From: Paracamarosporium sp. OC-R06-R3
Lineage: Eukaryota; Ascomycota; Dothideomycetes; Pleosporales; Didymosphaeriaceae
DNA: 64,000 nucleotides
NCBI GenBank assembly: GCA_019828545.1
Contig: JACVRA010000112.1
Span: 7,268 to 71,267 of the forward strand
Reading direction: 5' to 3'
Part shown: positions 36,087 to 49,041 of the stretch, piece by piece
How the letters are laid out: each line of letters begins with the position of its first letter
How positions within the stretch are numbered: position 1 is the stretch's first letter
Position numbers and translations under genes: made by a program
The notes under the pieces: model-generated
Databases searched by the model: none
What the model saw: only the letters and a program-made list of their open reading frames with translations
What the model was told of the DNA's origin: nothing

Positions 36087-38099
36087 TGGTCTCCGTGTTA
36101 CTGCGGGGGTAGGAATGAGTTGATTTGGATAAGGTTTATGAATAGCAGGGATGGAAGCTTACTGCTTTGTAAAGCTAACACATCTACAGGCTGACCTGTC
36201 CCGTACTATTGCCTCCGGTTAAGATACATTCTAACTGAATTCAACAGGGATCTAATCTGTAGAATATTTCCTCCGATGCTCTTGTTGGAATTTGCTTTCG
36301 AGGCTTTCAGTGCGCCTCAATTCTATCTATCTGTTTACTTTTTGCAAGCCATATGACAGTCTTAGACGTGTCTGCCATGGTAGTTCGTACAGCTCCGACC
36401 ACATTCGAGATCTCCATAGTTGTCAAAACCTTATGAGCAGCACCCACTAGAGTGGCGGCTACGGCGCGGGTATCTGCCGGAAAATGCCCTAAGAATGTGA
36501 TTACGATAGCACCGAGTGACGCAGAGGGTGCCATGAGCAGAACGCCGTCGCTCTCCGTTGTGGATGACCATCGATCGCAACTACACTACCACTTGTCGCT
36601 ACGGCTTTGATGAACGCGGGAAATATAGCTGTTGTGGATGTGCATAGTATATTTACATCGTCCAAGAAGTCCTCTGGGAGTTAGTTTACACTTCCAACGC
36701 GCCCGGAGCCATCGCTGACCATTTCAAGATGTGTATCCTTTGGGGATGCGTTTATTATGGCGCTAGACGTGCTGATAATGACCTTGCGCGCCGAGTAAAA
36801 AATCCTAGACTGTCGGCGGCACGACGTGCCTGCGACCGGCGTCATTAAGACTACGCTCCCTTCTCGTGCTAGCTCGCTTGTGACATCATGTCTACCTCGA
36901 AGGCCGTAGATGCGGGCATACAAGGGCAAAACGGCGGATAGGAGCGAAAATTGACGACGGGTTATACATTTGGCGAAGAGAAAGTCTGCTAAACGTTTCA
37001 ATAATAGACTTATGGACGAACCTCCGCCCTAGGAAGGCGCGACACGGTACATTATTGCTTATCATGGAACCGACACTGGACATGCTTCTATCGTTAACGG
37101 GGAGTGCATCGCTTTATGATCGCGAGAGCATACACCCACAAATCTCCTCGTCGCGTGTGCTGGGCCATGTATCCAAGTTGCGGTCAACATCTTCTGTCGT
37201 AAATACGATATATAGGGAGCGTTTCAGCAAAGCCTCGAGGAGTGGTACTTCACTATTCGGGCAGCGATTCAGCTGCCTCAATCGCACATATCACTGCCTT
37301 CTGAGATCTGCGTTGGGCTAGCGCTGAGGTGCCGTACCCTTGTACACATCGCCCTCTGATGCGCGTTTCATCGAGCTTTGCTGCAATTCAGCCGTGTCGC
37401 ACGCATCACCGGTCAATGAGCGTATCAAGGCTGAAGCGAGCGCGCCCGTTCCTACACCTATGATAACCAAGCTGTCTGCAGCACTAGAAGGCTGGAAACA
37501 GTCGACGAAGCGCTTACCGAAAGCGAATGCTGAGAGTATAATCAAGAAGGCGAAGGGATTCACATGTAATATAAGGCATCGAACGGTGCACTCACGAGGC
37601 GCTCCACATATCACAGACATGCCTTACTCATACAAATCGAGGAGCATGACGCAATATACTCCTTCGTGCTGTTGCTAAGTACTTTCCCCTAGGCATTATG
37701 AGACTATCTAATGGTGTACGTGGAGCTCTCGAGATCTGAAAGTAGCTGTCGGCAGGTAGAGTTGCAAACTTGACTGGCGAACTAGTTCAATCTCTCCGAT
37801 TATGACTACATAGTGCTAGTCCAAAAGCGGGTTTCGGAAGCACCCACACTAGTCTTTGGTTGGTATGATCTGCGGCGTGCTGGTCGACTAATCTACTTTG
37901 GGCCGTCGGAAGGCCGCCCCATTACGCACGGGCATACAGGGTTGCATTGCTGCTCCTAGCTGGACGTAGACACTCGACGTATTTATACTTCCCTAGATCC
38001 CTTGATTACTCAAATTCGTGTTAAGAATCCTTACATCGCTATTTTCTGTACCCGCTGAAACCTTTCCACTTTCCAACTTTGTGGTGATTGATCAGGCTC
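36087..38099. other. Intergenic, no gene recognised
   Basis: About 2 kb. The longest frames are 37340-37678 plus and 37318-37620 minus, which overlap each other; the minus one has a hydrophobic stretch (FAFLIILSAFAFG) but no ATG-to-domain logic. A TATA-like TATTTATAC at about 37980 probably belongs to the downstream regulator. Confidence 0.4.
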
Positions 38100-41010
38100 A
38101 TGTCCGAACACGACGGTTGGCTGCAGTTTTTGCAGCCTAACATTTTTGATGAAGATCCAGTCGGTCACGAACCCCAGATGCCTTCACAAGTTCTTTCGCC
38201 TCGCTCGTTTGGTCGATATACTATCCTAGACGCTCAGACGGAAACGCCTAGACAACTATCGCACCTATTGCTTCCAGTCTATGATGTTACTGCGTCGAGC
38301 CCCTTCTTGGTTGACGACTCCATGGTCGACGTCGGACTCCCTATCGGCATCATTCCAACTCCGCAGTCGGACAATCTATCAGCACAGGATACAGCTAGTT
38401 GTGATATCAACAATCAGTTTTCATTACGACCATCTTATCGAACAAATGGAACATTTTCCTCCAGCAGCCATCATACACAGGACACCCTGTGTCACTCAAC
38501 CCACGACTGTTCGTTGGATTCAACGTTGGATCAAACCGATGCGACCATGATAGACCGGTCCCAGCCTTTTATCTCCGACTTTTCAAGCGAGACCCCCCAG
38601 TCCGGCCCTACGACAATAAACCAGTATGAATCAGTAAGCGGCTTTAGCACCAACCTGGATGAACCTACCACCACAGCTTGGGATTTCGCGACACAGATCC
38701 CGGCCTATCATGAGGCCCCAGTAAACAGTCTTGTCCAAGGTCCTTTTGGTATAGAGCATCCGCACATGATCAACAGTGAAGCTTATTCTCAGATATCCAC
38801 ATACAACGAAATCAACCAAAGCCGTATTTCTTTGGGACATGATTTCCAATTCGTTGAGCCTTCTCAGCCATTCAAAGGTGATCCCCAGGCACAGTTGGTA
38901 GCCCCAAAGATTCTCAATGCCCTGGCGAACGATCCGCAAATATTCCAGTATCCATACGTGCAGCGCTCTGATATGCTTACAAACTACTTGAATGGCAGTA
39001 CCACAGTTCCCCCGGTCTCCCAAGCTGTTGCTCAGCATCAGTTAGACTTGGATTCATATCAGATGCTGGATTCATCTGAGTACGCTCACAACTTGGCGAA
39101 CATTTCCGATAAGTGTGCTAGTATCATTCCGTACAGGACCGGCTTGGGGAGGATTCCAACTACCTTTCGCAATACCAATGCGCCCATGACCACGTCTTTC
39201 GATGTGAGTTTGGAGGATAACCTAGTTCCTGTTATGACCCCAAACATACATCAGCCCGCGTCTGAGATACTGGTGAAATCATCGCACCAACAGCAGGCAT
39301 TCGATTCAGGAACCTTGCAAGCCAAAAGCCGAATAGTACGACGAAAAAGGGAGAGTTCTTCGTCTCGAAAAGCTAAGCGCGCTCTCTCCTTGTGCCCTAC
39401 GGAACAGCAGTTGGTTGCTGCGCGCCAACTTGACAAGATTAAAGGAGTTCCTGAAGGTAGCATTCATGTCATGCAGCTCTTGTGTTCTAATCCCCCAGCG
39501 AAACGGACACGCACTAGTGAACAGCGGGAGAATAAGAAGGACGTGGAAAAGAGGGGTGGGTCTTGTATAGTATGCTACTACTTCAAAAAAAAGGTATGAA
39601 CCATTTTAAAATGGATATTTTAGACTTTTGTTATTAACTTGACGCTAGTGTTCAGGCGACCAACCGTGCGACACCTGTCAAAGATATTGGTTACACCGTG
39701 TCGGTACTTCGACGGATTTTCGATGGACTTGCGACGTTAGACTTAAAATTGGCGATATCGACCTCTTTACACGCCCACTTTCTTCTTTTCAAACATCCAC
39801 TGGTATACATAATGAACCCTTCGGTGTCGTCCCTCTAGCAGCCAACCTCAACGGCGGTATATATTCAATACTAGACGTATTGGAAATGCGTCCGATTAGA
39901 CGTTTATTCACGAAAGACTTGCTCACAAACGAGATCCAAATCGCATTTGCCGTTCATAGTTACCTTCAAAGCATGTTACGGTGGAGAAAGCTCTTCTTTA
40001 ACCTTGATTGGTATAACAAGAATGACTTCGATAACATTGAGGGATCCTATCGCATGATCAATCGGTACCTACAGACCCTCTTAGACGATAATGAGCGCTA
40101 TTTTATGAACGAAGATCACTGCTTTTTGGTCACTACGTTATTTCTTGAAGATATGATGAGCCTATGTCATACCGACTTAGTGCATACACCGGCCTACGAA
40201 GCGCTTGTAAATTTGCTGCAAAGCCGCTTCAAGTTTCATCTTGCCCTGCGATTCGATTCAGAAAAGACGTGGATCCAGGTTGGTGGTCAAGATGCCTTTA
40301 AACTGATGTTAATACGATCCGCTGAGTGTTTGGAATCCTGTCTTTTGCCTCAACATCGCGCATCGGTCGATGCATTTCAGATAGAATTTATGTTTCATCT
40401 AAAGTCTGATTGGTATGGAAAATTGCTTGACATCCTTCCGAAAGCCGACTGTCAGGTTAACTGGATGGCTGTCCAGGTTCCGGAGACGCTTCGCTTATTT
40501 TTCAGGCTGGAAACAGAAGATGTTTCTGGAATATTCAGCGCTGAATGGGCCTCGCAACTGAACCTTGAAGGATTAGAGGTACTACGCAATTCAAGGATGC
40601 CCGTACTAGATCTCATAGATCCCCAGTCATACGGCGAATACACGTTCTGGTTGGCCATACAGATGACTGCCCGAGATATTTTCAAAACGTTGTCTGAAGA
40701 AGAACACGGCAAATCCACTGCTATTTTTCAGACTGTTAGGAGCAACGTCGACTTTGATTGTCCTAGAGCAAGGATGGCTTCATTTAGATTGCTTCTTATG
40801 ATGAGCATTACCTTGTTTGAGAAATTCCATAAGTGTATGTCTGAATGGGAAAATGAGTCCCCGGATCTGTTCTTACACATAAGAGAGGATTATGGTATCG
40901 CGGGGATAATGGAAATCATAGCGCAGTGTCTATTCCATGAGGTAAATTTCAAAATTATGCTGGAAGATGGAAAAATTGTTGTTCACGGACAACCGGGTGG
41001 TCGAAATTGA
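38100..41010 (+). CDS. Large regulator with central cysteine cluster
   Basis: Probable fungal transcription factor. Exons 38100-39593 and 39649-41010 join in phase 0 across a 55-nt intron, giving 951 residues. The start is the first real ATG (MSEHDGWLQF). Residues 1 to about 440 are Gln/Ser/Thr-rich and low in structure, like an activation region. A basic stretch (RRKRESSSSRKAKR, then KRTRTSEQRENKK) precedes CIVCYYFKKKCSGDQPCDTC, a C-x2-C-x6-C-x5-C-x2-C cluster encoded across the intron; a last Cys may be in FRWTC. The C-terminal 450 residues are helical. Centrally placed clusters of this kind occur in a variant group of fungal C6 regulators. Third positions are AT-richer than in the oxoprolinase. 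A link to the polyketide genes is possible but unproven. Confidence 0.78.
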
Positions 41011-43896
41011 CTGAGTGGTTTTCAGTGCTCTATTGTAATTCTCACAGGTCAAATCGTTGGGTAGTGAAGGTAAATTAGACCATTTGATAGCTAGCTGTGC
41101 ATGTATCCCTAGAGCTTATCTTGGACGACCATTGAAAGTCTATGAGCTTCTTACAAAGCTTTTCCAACATCATCGTGACAGTATCTTACCTTTATAAGGT
41201 GATCGGCCATATTCATGAACGGATGTAGTACCCTTTGGTATATGAGACAGGTTAGCCTGTTTTCCAGATCTAGTAATAAAACATAGCTGTACCTCTGAAG
41301 GGTGATTTTATTGCCTTCTTGCGACACGCTTCATACAATACGCCATTGACTCATCGCTGTAAGAATCACTTGTGACATCAGTACTGATGTATTCACAATG
41401 TACTTTAGTTCAGCAAATCAGTCTCTAAGAACATCAACTTGCTCTGGATTTATGGTATTCCCCCGTAGTATAATCCAGTATGCAATTTACGGCTCCCATG
41501 GTGGCAGCCATGGAGTAACTGCAGCACCAAATAGATCATCACACCAAAGCACCCGTGTAGTTTGAAAAAAGACGTGCCAATGTTTTCCACACAAACGGAG
41601 TCCTTTTGCGACCTCTGCTAAGGTTTAATCGATTGTTTACCCTAAGGTCGAGTAGAATCCATGACCGTGATAACCATCGTTAGACCGACAACTAAGAATT
41701 CTTGGTCATTCAGTGGGGATTTACGGCTCAATGGCAACAAAATTTGTCATCTGCCTCCTCTTCGATGATACTGCTACTGAATACATCCTGATTTGCGATG
41801 AGAGTATCAACAGACTTGGAGTGTTGCTTGTCTTCAGCCTCCTGGCGCCGCTTCTTGTAATTCGCCTTGGTCCCCTGTATGGTAGGTAGGGTCCGCGCGC
41901 CCGCGTGCACAATCCCTAATCATGTCCGTTAACAGCTGCCCTCTCCATCCATCCATCTAGTCAGTTGCTGCCAGCCTCAGTCTGCAAGCGCCGAATAACT
42001 TTGCTGTAGACTTCGCGGCATTTAGAGCGTGGCAGTATCATCATGTTGATGGTGCGACAGCGCGTAAAGTAATGGTTGAAGCTCTGTGACTGATAGAGAG
42101 ATCAGTAACGCCTTTGACTTTGACTATTGCCCCGCGCAGCATGGAGCATAGATTGGCTATTAGGAAAATGTACAGTGAACAAGCAAGAGATTTTTTTTAC
42201 GGCATAGTGACTTCTCAATTCAGACTACGATTGATTGGACGCCTTGAGTACACGCCAAACAGTCATAAAGACAGTAGTAGCATTTTGCCACTGGAGTAGT
42301 TGGGTGTGGTTAACAAAGAGACAATTAGCCAGCTGCGCTCAATCGCAGCGCTCCGTGGGCTCGCATTGGACAGTCAGCGAGTTGCCAAGCCCGCTGACCC
42401 CAACCTCCACCTTTTCCACTTGACCATCTCCTCCTTTTTAACTTGGCCATCTCCACCTCGCGATCCTCAGCCCTCGACTCGTTGTCTTGTATTTATCTGC
42501 ACTGTTGGACATCACGATTCAACAGCCTTTGGACGCGCCTAAGCGACACGCCCACCCTCTCACGTGCGCCTTCCATCGTGCAGTCTTCGCGCTGACCACC
42601 GTTGTAATCGCACCATCCTTTGCGCATCGCATAAGGCTCCCTTCGCTGTGCCCCAGCGCGTAATTCCGTCGGGAGGGTGTGCTCTTGTACAACGACCAGT
42701 GCGGACACGGCGAGCCTGGCGGCGGACACGTTGGATGGTGTAGCAGAGCCAGGGCTGCTCTCTGGCAATACACAAAGCCCGGGTGGGAGGGTAATTCCCT
42801 TTTGCCATGATTGGCGCTAGGGGGCTTTCTATAGTAAGTTCATATAGCTATAGGTATTTAAATTAATAATAGCGCGCTATATTCTCCCTCTCTAGGGCAT
42901 TCCTACTATAGCTTCTACCGCCACGTCCCCACCGTGCTTATACACCCTAGTCGTTAGAGCCGACAAAGCATTGAAACGAGCCAAATTTATGCTCCAAGAC
43001 TTGCTTCTGCTTAAAGGTTTTGAGAACGATTAACGCATTCGCCTAGTCTATAGTTAGGACCTTGTTTAGTAGATAGAATTAAGCATAAACTTGCCTATTA
43101 TAACTCCTTTTTAAATAAAAGACATGTCGCAGTCGCTTAGAACATTCAACCCAACATCGCTACGCTTTGTGCTTAAACAGCCTTGCCTGCCCCAAGATGG
43201 TATCATCACGTGAGTGCGTGTGTGCTACGCGCGCCGCGGGCGAACGCGTGTCTATAGACGTGCGCGTTTGTCTAGACAGCTCGGCCTATGCCTCGTCTCA
43301 CCAGCCACAGCGTTGCCTCGCTTCTTACCAGCTCGATGTGCCACTCTGCAAAGGCTAGCCGTACGACACTACATCAACTCACGACCGCCAGGTCATTGTC
43401 CAACCCACCGCAACCGACCTTTTCTCCAACGCATTCACACCTGGCTTCCTCGCTCGCATGGAGTTGCTTTATTCCACCAGCATTTACTATCTCTCTGCTA
43501 GCGTCTGCCACTTCATACTTTTTAATATAACTTGATTATCTTAACGCGCGACCTCATAATGATAACTTCGTATTACACTCGAGAAATTCTATAACATAGA
43601 ATGTAATCTGTTCTCACAGCGTTTTGAGACTAGAACATTTAAAACCGGCTTAAACGAGGGGCTTATTTCCGGAGTCTGGTTCCCGGTCGGTGGAGCTTCA
43701 TGCATACGTAAGGCGAGACAACTCGTTCAGAACGTCTCTCGAAGTTGGGCATTGGCAATTGAGATGGTCCCTACCTGCAATACCGAATCATAGCATTGTA
43801 CCCTCCTACGGATAATTTCCGCTACTGTGCCAATTTACCAGGTTCCTCGCCGCCGTCATGTAGCATGTAGATACGCCTCTAACCGATTAACCTACC
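41011..43896. other. AT-rich gene-poor stretch
   Basis: About 2.9 kb with no defensible gene; the sequence is TA-rich around 42840-43120, with repeated TAG/CTA words, the look of RIP-worn repeat DNA. It includes a palindromic element at 42829-42911. Confidence 0.4.
42829..42911. repeat. Small inverted-repeat element
   Basis: CTATAGTA at 42829-42836 is mirrored by TACTATAG at 42904-42911, and the 83-bp unit has a central perfect palindrome ATAGCGCGCTAT. This could be a tiny MITE remnant or a cruciform-forming sequence; no target-site duplication was confirmed. Confidence 0.35.
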
Positions 43897-44885
43897 TTAG
43901 CACAATATACCGTCGCACTCCGGCTGTTGCTCGATCCAACCCCAAAGTATTGTCCATTGCTCCTCGTCACTGGCTGCTATTGTGCGCTTCTGGTGCAGCC
44001 CAACAGGGTAGTAAACGCCTCCAGATTCGATATTGCCCCGCAAGGTGTCGTCGCAGCCCAAAGCGTGTTATAAGCTCCCTTCTCCAGCGGAACAGACTGA
44101 CCGAACGTCACCGTCTTCGCCCATATTCGGTACAGGAGAGGTAGTCCCTCGATAAGGTTGGTGTGCACAACTCCCGGATGAACGGCAACGACGGTGATCT
44201 TCGGATAGCGCTTCGCTAACTCCGACCCGAAGATAACGTGCGCAAACTTACTTTATGCGTATCAAGCCCACTTACCCCATATACCAAGGTTCTTCTGTGG
44301 CATCTTCAATTCGCCCAAATGAAGTGGGACGGGGAACATTACATAGCCTGAAGAGGTAAGGTTGACCATCGGCGCTTCGCCAAACTCGGTTGCTGTCCGG
44401 TCCAGAAGCGGAATGAAGAGTGTCGTGAAGCGCGCATGGCGAAGGAAGTTGATGCCAAACTGGACTTCGTAACCATCTTTCGTCAATCCCGCTGGGCCTG
44501 CCACGATGCCGGCGTTGCAGACTAAGACATCCAACCGCGATGGTTCAGTCGCAAGGAAAGCTTTGGCCGCGCAGTTTACTGATGCGATGGAGGATTGATC
44601 GCATTCGTAGTATGCTATCTCGCCTTGTGGGGCAATTCTATTCACATCCGATACAACCGTTTCCGCGTTTTGCATGTTGCGACCTGTGAAGACGATTCGC
44701 TTGGGGCCATGCTTCGCCAACGTAAGAATAGTCTGCTTTCCGAGTCCCGTTGTGCCTGGATGGGGTGTGAGCTAGAGCCGTAACTGTTCGCGCCCTGAGA
44801 AAACTCAACCTCCTGTGATGAAAAAGACTTTACCAGTCAGATCTGGAATGTCTGTCTCTGGATTGTAATTACTATTAGGTCCCAT
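43897..44885 (-). pseudogene. Short-chain dehydrogenase/reductase, inactivated
   Basis: Remnant of an NAD(P)-dependent SDR similar to WW-domain-oxidoreductase/retinol dehydrogenase-like fungal enzymes. Exon 1 (44885-44810) and exon 2 (from 44755) join across a 54-nt intron to give DLTGKVFFITGGTTGLGKQT, the TGxxxGxG cofactor loop. Next come VLVCNAG and NLTSSGY (catalytic Ser region). At about 44250 the frame hits TGA and then TAA three codons later, exactly around the YxxxK active site (YA-stop-SKFAHVIFG). The frame then stays open through VVAVHPGVVHTNL. A frameshift near 44030 moves the C-terminal SGGVYYPVG block to another frame, ending at 43897. Both stops look like C-to-T changes of CGA and CAA. 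An intron cannot rescue the active-site stops. Confidence 0.78.
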
Positions 44886-46160
44886 CGTGCTTGTCGAGGT
44901 GATGAAATCTTCTCGGAACAAGTGGTTCATAAGTAAAGCGGCGGTGACCAAGGCGAGCTATATGCATATGGACCAGGCTGGAAGACCTTCCAACAGGTCT
45001 ACTCTATAATGCTTTATTCTTGCAACATAAAAATTTACGACCAATAAAGACTAACTTCGTTTCCGTGGTACTGGCCGTACCTACCATTAGCTTGATCAAG
45101 CTAGGCATTAAATTCTTATACAAGCGAATCTTCGTAATCCATATCTTCCAAAGGGTCGCATGGACAGTCATTGCCCTGCTTGCTACTTGCTTGTATTATA
45201 TCCAGGACTATTACATCATTTGGTAAGTGAATTGCTTAGGGGCTTGGAAGCATACTGACACATACAGTTCCATGCTGGCCACCCTCTAAGAGCTGGGACA
45301 AGATAATTGTTAGAGGACATTGCAGCAATACCTCTGCAGCATATTCAGCAGTGGTCGTTACAAATACTATCATTGACTGTAAGCCTAGCTAACTACGGTC
45401 AGTCATCGTCATCTTGGTTCCGGTGTACAATGTGAAGCTTCAGATGCCAGCGAGATGAAAGGTTGGTGTCTGTCTAAATATTTGCTCTTGGGAGGTTCTT
45501 TATAACCGACGGAATTATCCGAATGGTTTACCTCGTCCAATCGTACAAGATAACCGAGCATTCATTGTGGTATAATTATTCGTGTAAGCTGATCTAGCCC
45601 AGCATCATGAATGGAAGCTAATACTACCTAGATAATATATCGCCTACGAACCTTTAGACTATTGTCGAAGTCAACTTAGGCGTGATCGCCTACCTACCAT
45701 AAATGCGCCTAGTCTAGAAAGACTATGACATGGATGAGCGCTTCGGCTTCCTTGTATCAAAGGTAGGAATAGGTGGATCTTCAAAATCGTCGAAGAGGTC
45801 CTTTCCTTCTCTTGTGAGGCATAGTGTTGGCCGGGGCGGCCCTTTGGCACGGCTTAGAAGAGGGAGCGGGTGTCCAGAGGACTGGAATCGAGAGACAAGA
45901 TGTTTAGCGAGGATAACATCAGACTTTATGCTGTTGGGACTGGTCCCAATGGAGTGTTTCACACAGCTGTGTGGCTAATGTGTGGCCTTCGTACTAGCAT
46001 CATGAATAAATGAAATACAAATGCAAGTAGAGTTTGTACAGGCCATTCAGAGAAAGGATGTTTTCGATTCAAAGAGTTCACTTTGGGGCCGATCCGCTCG
46101 TCTCGAATAGGCAAGATCCGTGAGAGCATTCCTCAAGCTGATGGCACCCACTGATTTTCT
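44886..46160. other. Intergenic, no gene recognised
   Basis: About 1.3 kb with short frames only (for example 45730-45978 plus, overlapped by 45723-45962 minus). Nothing recognised. Confidence 0.4.
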
Positions 46161-46412
46161 ATGGCTGCCGATCAAACTTGGCAAGTAAGCTCTTCATTGC
46201 CTAGAACTTGCCCAAGACCCTGCCTTGATATGGCAGCTACAGAGCTTTTACAGCTTCTAATCAAGCTGAATCGCTACCCACCAGAAGATATCAACGTACA
46301 TGAGCAGGAAACTATTTTGCACGAGTCTCAGCGCCTCCAGCAGAAACTCGAGAGTCCATTCGATGCCACAATCCGAATCTTGTGTCGCAGTCACTTGCAT
46401 CTTATCATATAA
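46161..46412 (+). pseudogene. Possible O-methyltransferase N-terminal relic
   Basis: An 83-codon frame contains HEQETILHESQRLQQKLESP followed by FDATIRILCR and a hydrophobic end. This pattern resembles the helical N-terminal region of fungal SAM-dependent O-methyltransferases, in which a conserved L-E-x-P is followed by an amphipathic helix. The catalytic domain is not found downstream, so if the match is right this is a fragment. The match is from memory of the family and weak. Confidence 0.28.
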
Positions 46413-47482
46413 CGCATATAAAGGAGGGTCCAATCATCAAAATAAACCAACGAGGACCATCGTTTAAATCTTAGCTTGAGTCTAGAAGTGATACGCGACT
46501 AGGTATACATCATGGGCACTAGTTGCCTATATAGGGTCAAGAGCGGAGCTCGCTTACTCAGAATAGCTGGTCCGTGAGTGACGGTACTATCGGTCCTTTT
46601 TCTGGAAGGATCTGACAATGTAGACACAAGGTTCGCCACAATATCGACCTTTCCTAACATGGTGGTGTCTATACACTGGTACGAGACATAAAATCAATGG
46701 TCATATATCACGAAATAGATTGACGACTAAATCAGCTGATGGTGCAAACACGAGCAAACGGTCGAAAGACACGAGTTGCATGCTAGTTCACGTGGGTAAG
46801 TGTTGAAACTACAGACACCTAGCCCGCACGTCAGGAGACAGGACAATAGAACTAGTAAGCAGGATTTAGCGTTGAATTTCATATTACAGTCTATCAAAAT
46901 GATGATGGGTTAGTGGTGGGGCTGGCGGCCTTGGCAGCAGTGGCGGAGATGGGCCGTTTTGACAGGAGGGCGACGGTCGGAATGGCATGAGCCTATGATC
47001 ATACACGAACAAGAAAAATTGAAGAGATCTGATGGTTCTGACCTAGGAATGTTGACAAGTGTGATGAGTGTTCTGACGTATGACCGTGCGAGTCAGTGTA
47101 CGTATAAGGTTACAGGGGTGGACTTCTACCGGCTTAGGGTTTTGCCTCGGCTTCGGGAGATTAGCCAAGACATAGCGAAACCTCTGACACGCTAGGCACC
47201 TAAACACTGGAGACCGTATCCCCGACATAAGCTAGCGTATTGCAGACGTGCCCGGTTCCTTAAAAAGGCTTACTCGCTATTACCAGCATTTTCCAGAATC
47301 TCGATGGCAGGACAGTGTACTATATTGCCGAAGGAATGGTCCAAGACAGTGGAAAGTTAATCATGTCAGGATGGCCATGTGCTTGCTGCAGGCGTCATGC
47401 ATATAAAAGGCACCGTGTACCTTGTTGTCGGGTTTGCGTCTCGTTACTTATCGGAATCTAGACAGTGATCTTCTAGAAGATC
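46413..47482. other. Intergenic upstream of the aminopeptidase
   Basis: About 1.07 kb without a recognised gene. TATAAAAG at 47402-47409, 74 nt before the ATG at 47483, is a strong TATA box for the aminopeptidase. Confidence 0.45.
47402..47409 (+). promoter_or_regulatory. TATA box of the aminopeptidase gene
   Basis: TATAAAAG 74 nt upstream of the start codon at 47483. Confidence 0.6.
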
Positions 47483-49041
47483 ATGAAGTCGACCCTTGCT
47501 GTTGGAGCCCTTGCGGCAGTGGCGTCAGCTGCCGCTGCGGATGAGTGCACGAGCCTGCCCGCTGTTAACTCCGTATGTTTCGCATCTACTTCACTTGTTC
47601 ATTCGTATTGGTGACTGACTGCTTTTATAGGAGGAATTGCAGGCGGCTGTCAAGACTGATGCTCTCCTTCAGGGTTGCGAGCAACTGATGGAGTTTGCTG
47701 AATCGACTCCTGCGCGCAACAGGCAAATGGGTACCAAGGGACACAACCTGACCACAGATTGGCTCGTTCAAGAGCTCGAAAAACTTGGCGACTACTACAC
47801 CATCGAGACGCAAACCTTCTGGTATAATACTATGCTTAATGGAACCGTATCGCTGGAGATTGATGGAGAGTCTGTTGACGGAGGGCTCATCGACTATTCT
47901 CCGGCTGGTGATGTTTCGGCCCCAGTCGTGGTGGTGAGCAATCTGGGCTGCGACGCGGTATGATCTTCTTGTGGCGGAATGTGATAGCATCCTAACGTAA
48001 AACTAGGCAGATTACCCGGGGGAGGTCTCTGGCAATGTGGCTCTCGTGGTCCGCGGCACTTGCCCCTTTGCCCAGAAGTCAGCCCTTGCTGGTGCGGCTG
48101 GTGCGGTTGGCGCTCTGATTTACAACAACATTCCAGGTCGCCTCGAAGCAACCCTAGGCCCCGACCTGCGCTCCGAGGGACCTTTTGTTCCTACAATTGG
48201 CATTAGTGATGTTCAAGGCCAAGACCTGGTGTCCGCTATCACTGGAGGCGCAAGCATCACAGCCTCTCTTCACGTAGAGACCGATATCAGAAATCTCTCT
48301 ACTAGCAACGTAGTGGCTACTTCAAAGTGTGGTAGCTCAGATTCGGTTCTGATGCTCGGTGCGCATACTGACTCAGTCTTCCGCGGTCCCGGAATCAACG
48401 ATAATGGTAGCGGTGTGATTGCCCTTCTAGAGGTGGCAAAAGCGCTCGCAAAATACACAGTCAGTAATGCTGTAAGGTTTGCTTGGTGGTCTGGAGAAGA
48501 ACCCGGTTTCCTAGGTGCATGGCATTACGTCGAAGGTCTCTCCGCAGAAGAGAAGGCCAAGATTGGTGCTTACCTCAACTTCGACACGATTGCGTCGCCC
48601 AACTACATGAACGGCATCTATGACGACGATGGCCCTACTGGCAGTGCCGACATTTTCCATTTCTGGCAGGGATACTTCGAGTCCAAAGGGCAGAACCACA
48701 CTGCGTATCCATTGCAGAATGGCCGCTCAGACCAAGTCCCCTTTCTAGATGCTGGGATTCCGAGTGGTGGCCTGTTCACAGGTGCCGATGGTATCAAAAC
48801 GGCAGAGGAGGAAGCCCTCTTCGGAGGCACTGCTGGCAAGCCTTACGACTCCAACTTCCACACTGCTGGGGACGATGTCAGCAACTTAAAGTTAGACACC
48901 TTTACGTTACATGCTAGAGGAATCGCGGCGGCTGTGGCTGAGTTCGCAATTAGCTTGCCATCTACTGCTGCGAAGAGGAGCGTGCCGGTAATAAAGAGAG
49001 AGACGGAGCGACCGATAGATGCATGCGGGCATCACATTTAG
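47483..49041 (+). CDS. Secreted M28 aminopeptidase with PA domain
   Basis: Predicted extracellular or vacuolar zinc aminopeptidase (aminopeptidase Y-like) releasing N-terminal residues from peptides. Exons 47483-47572, 47631-47957 and about 48007-49041 give 483 residues. A signal peptide (MKSTLAVGALAAVASAAAA) is followed by a PA domain (about residues 100-235, VALVVRGTCPFAQKSALAG). The M28 domain has all expected metal/catalytic positions: GAHTDS, GINDNGSG, WWSGEEPGFLG, YLNFDTIASPN and NFHTAGDD. The Gly/Asn/Asp context is intact, so it should be active. It is unlikely to be part of the neighbouring polyketide cluster. The acceptor of intron 2 may be off by one base in my count; reading phase fixes the product. 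Confidence 0.92.

Noticed and set aside
36307..37620. Minus-strand chain of frames with some hydrophobic segments
   Set aside because: I tried joining them through splice sites and found no consistent phase or recognisable domain.
44205..44275. Intron explaining the stops in the SDR gene
   Set aside because: The sequence GTAAGTGGG is present, but any intron would remove the catalytic Tyr-Lys segment, and the flanking frame is continuous except for the two stops.
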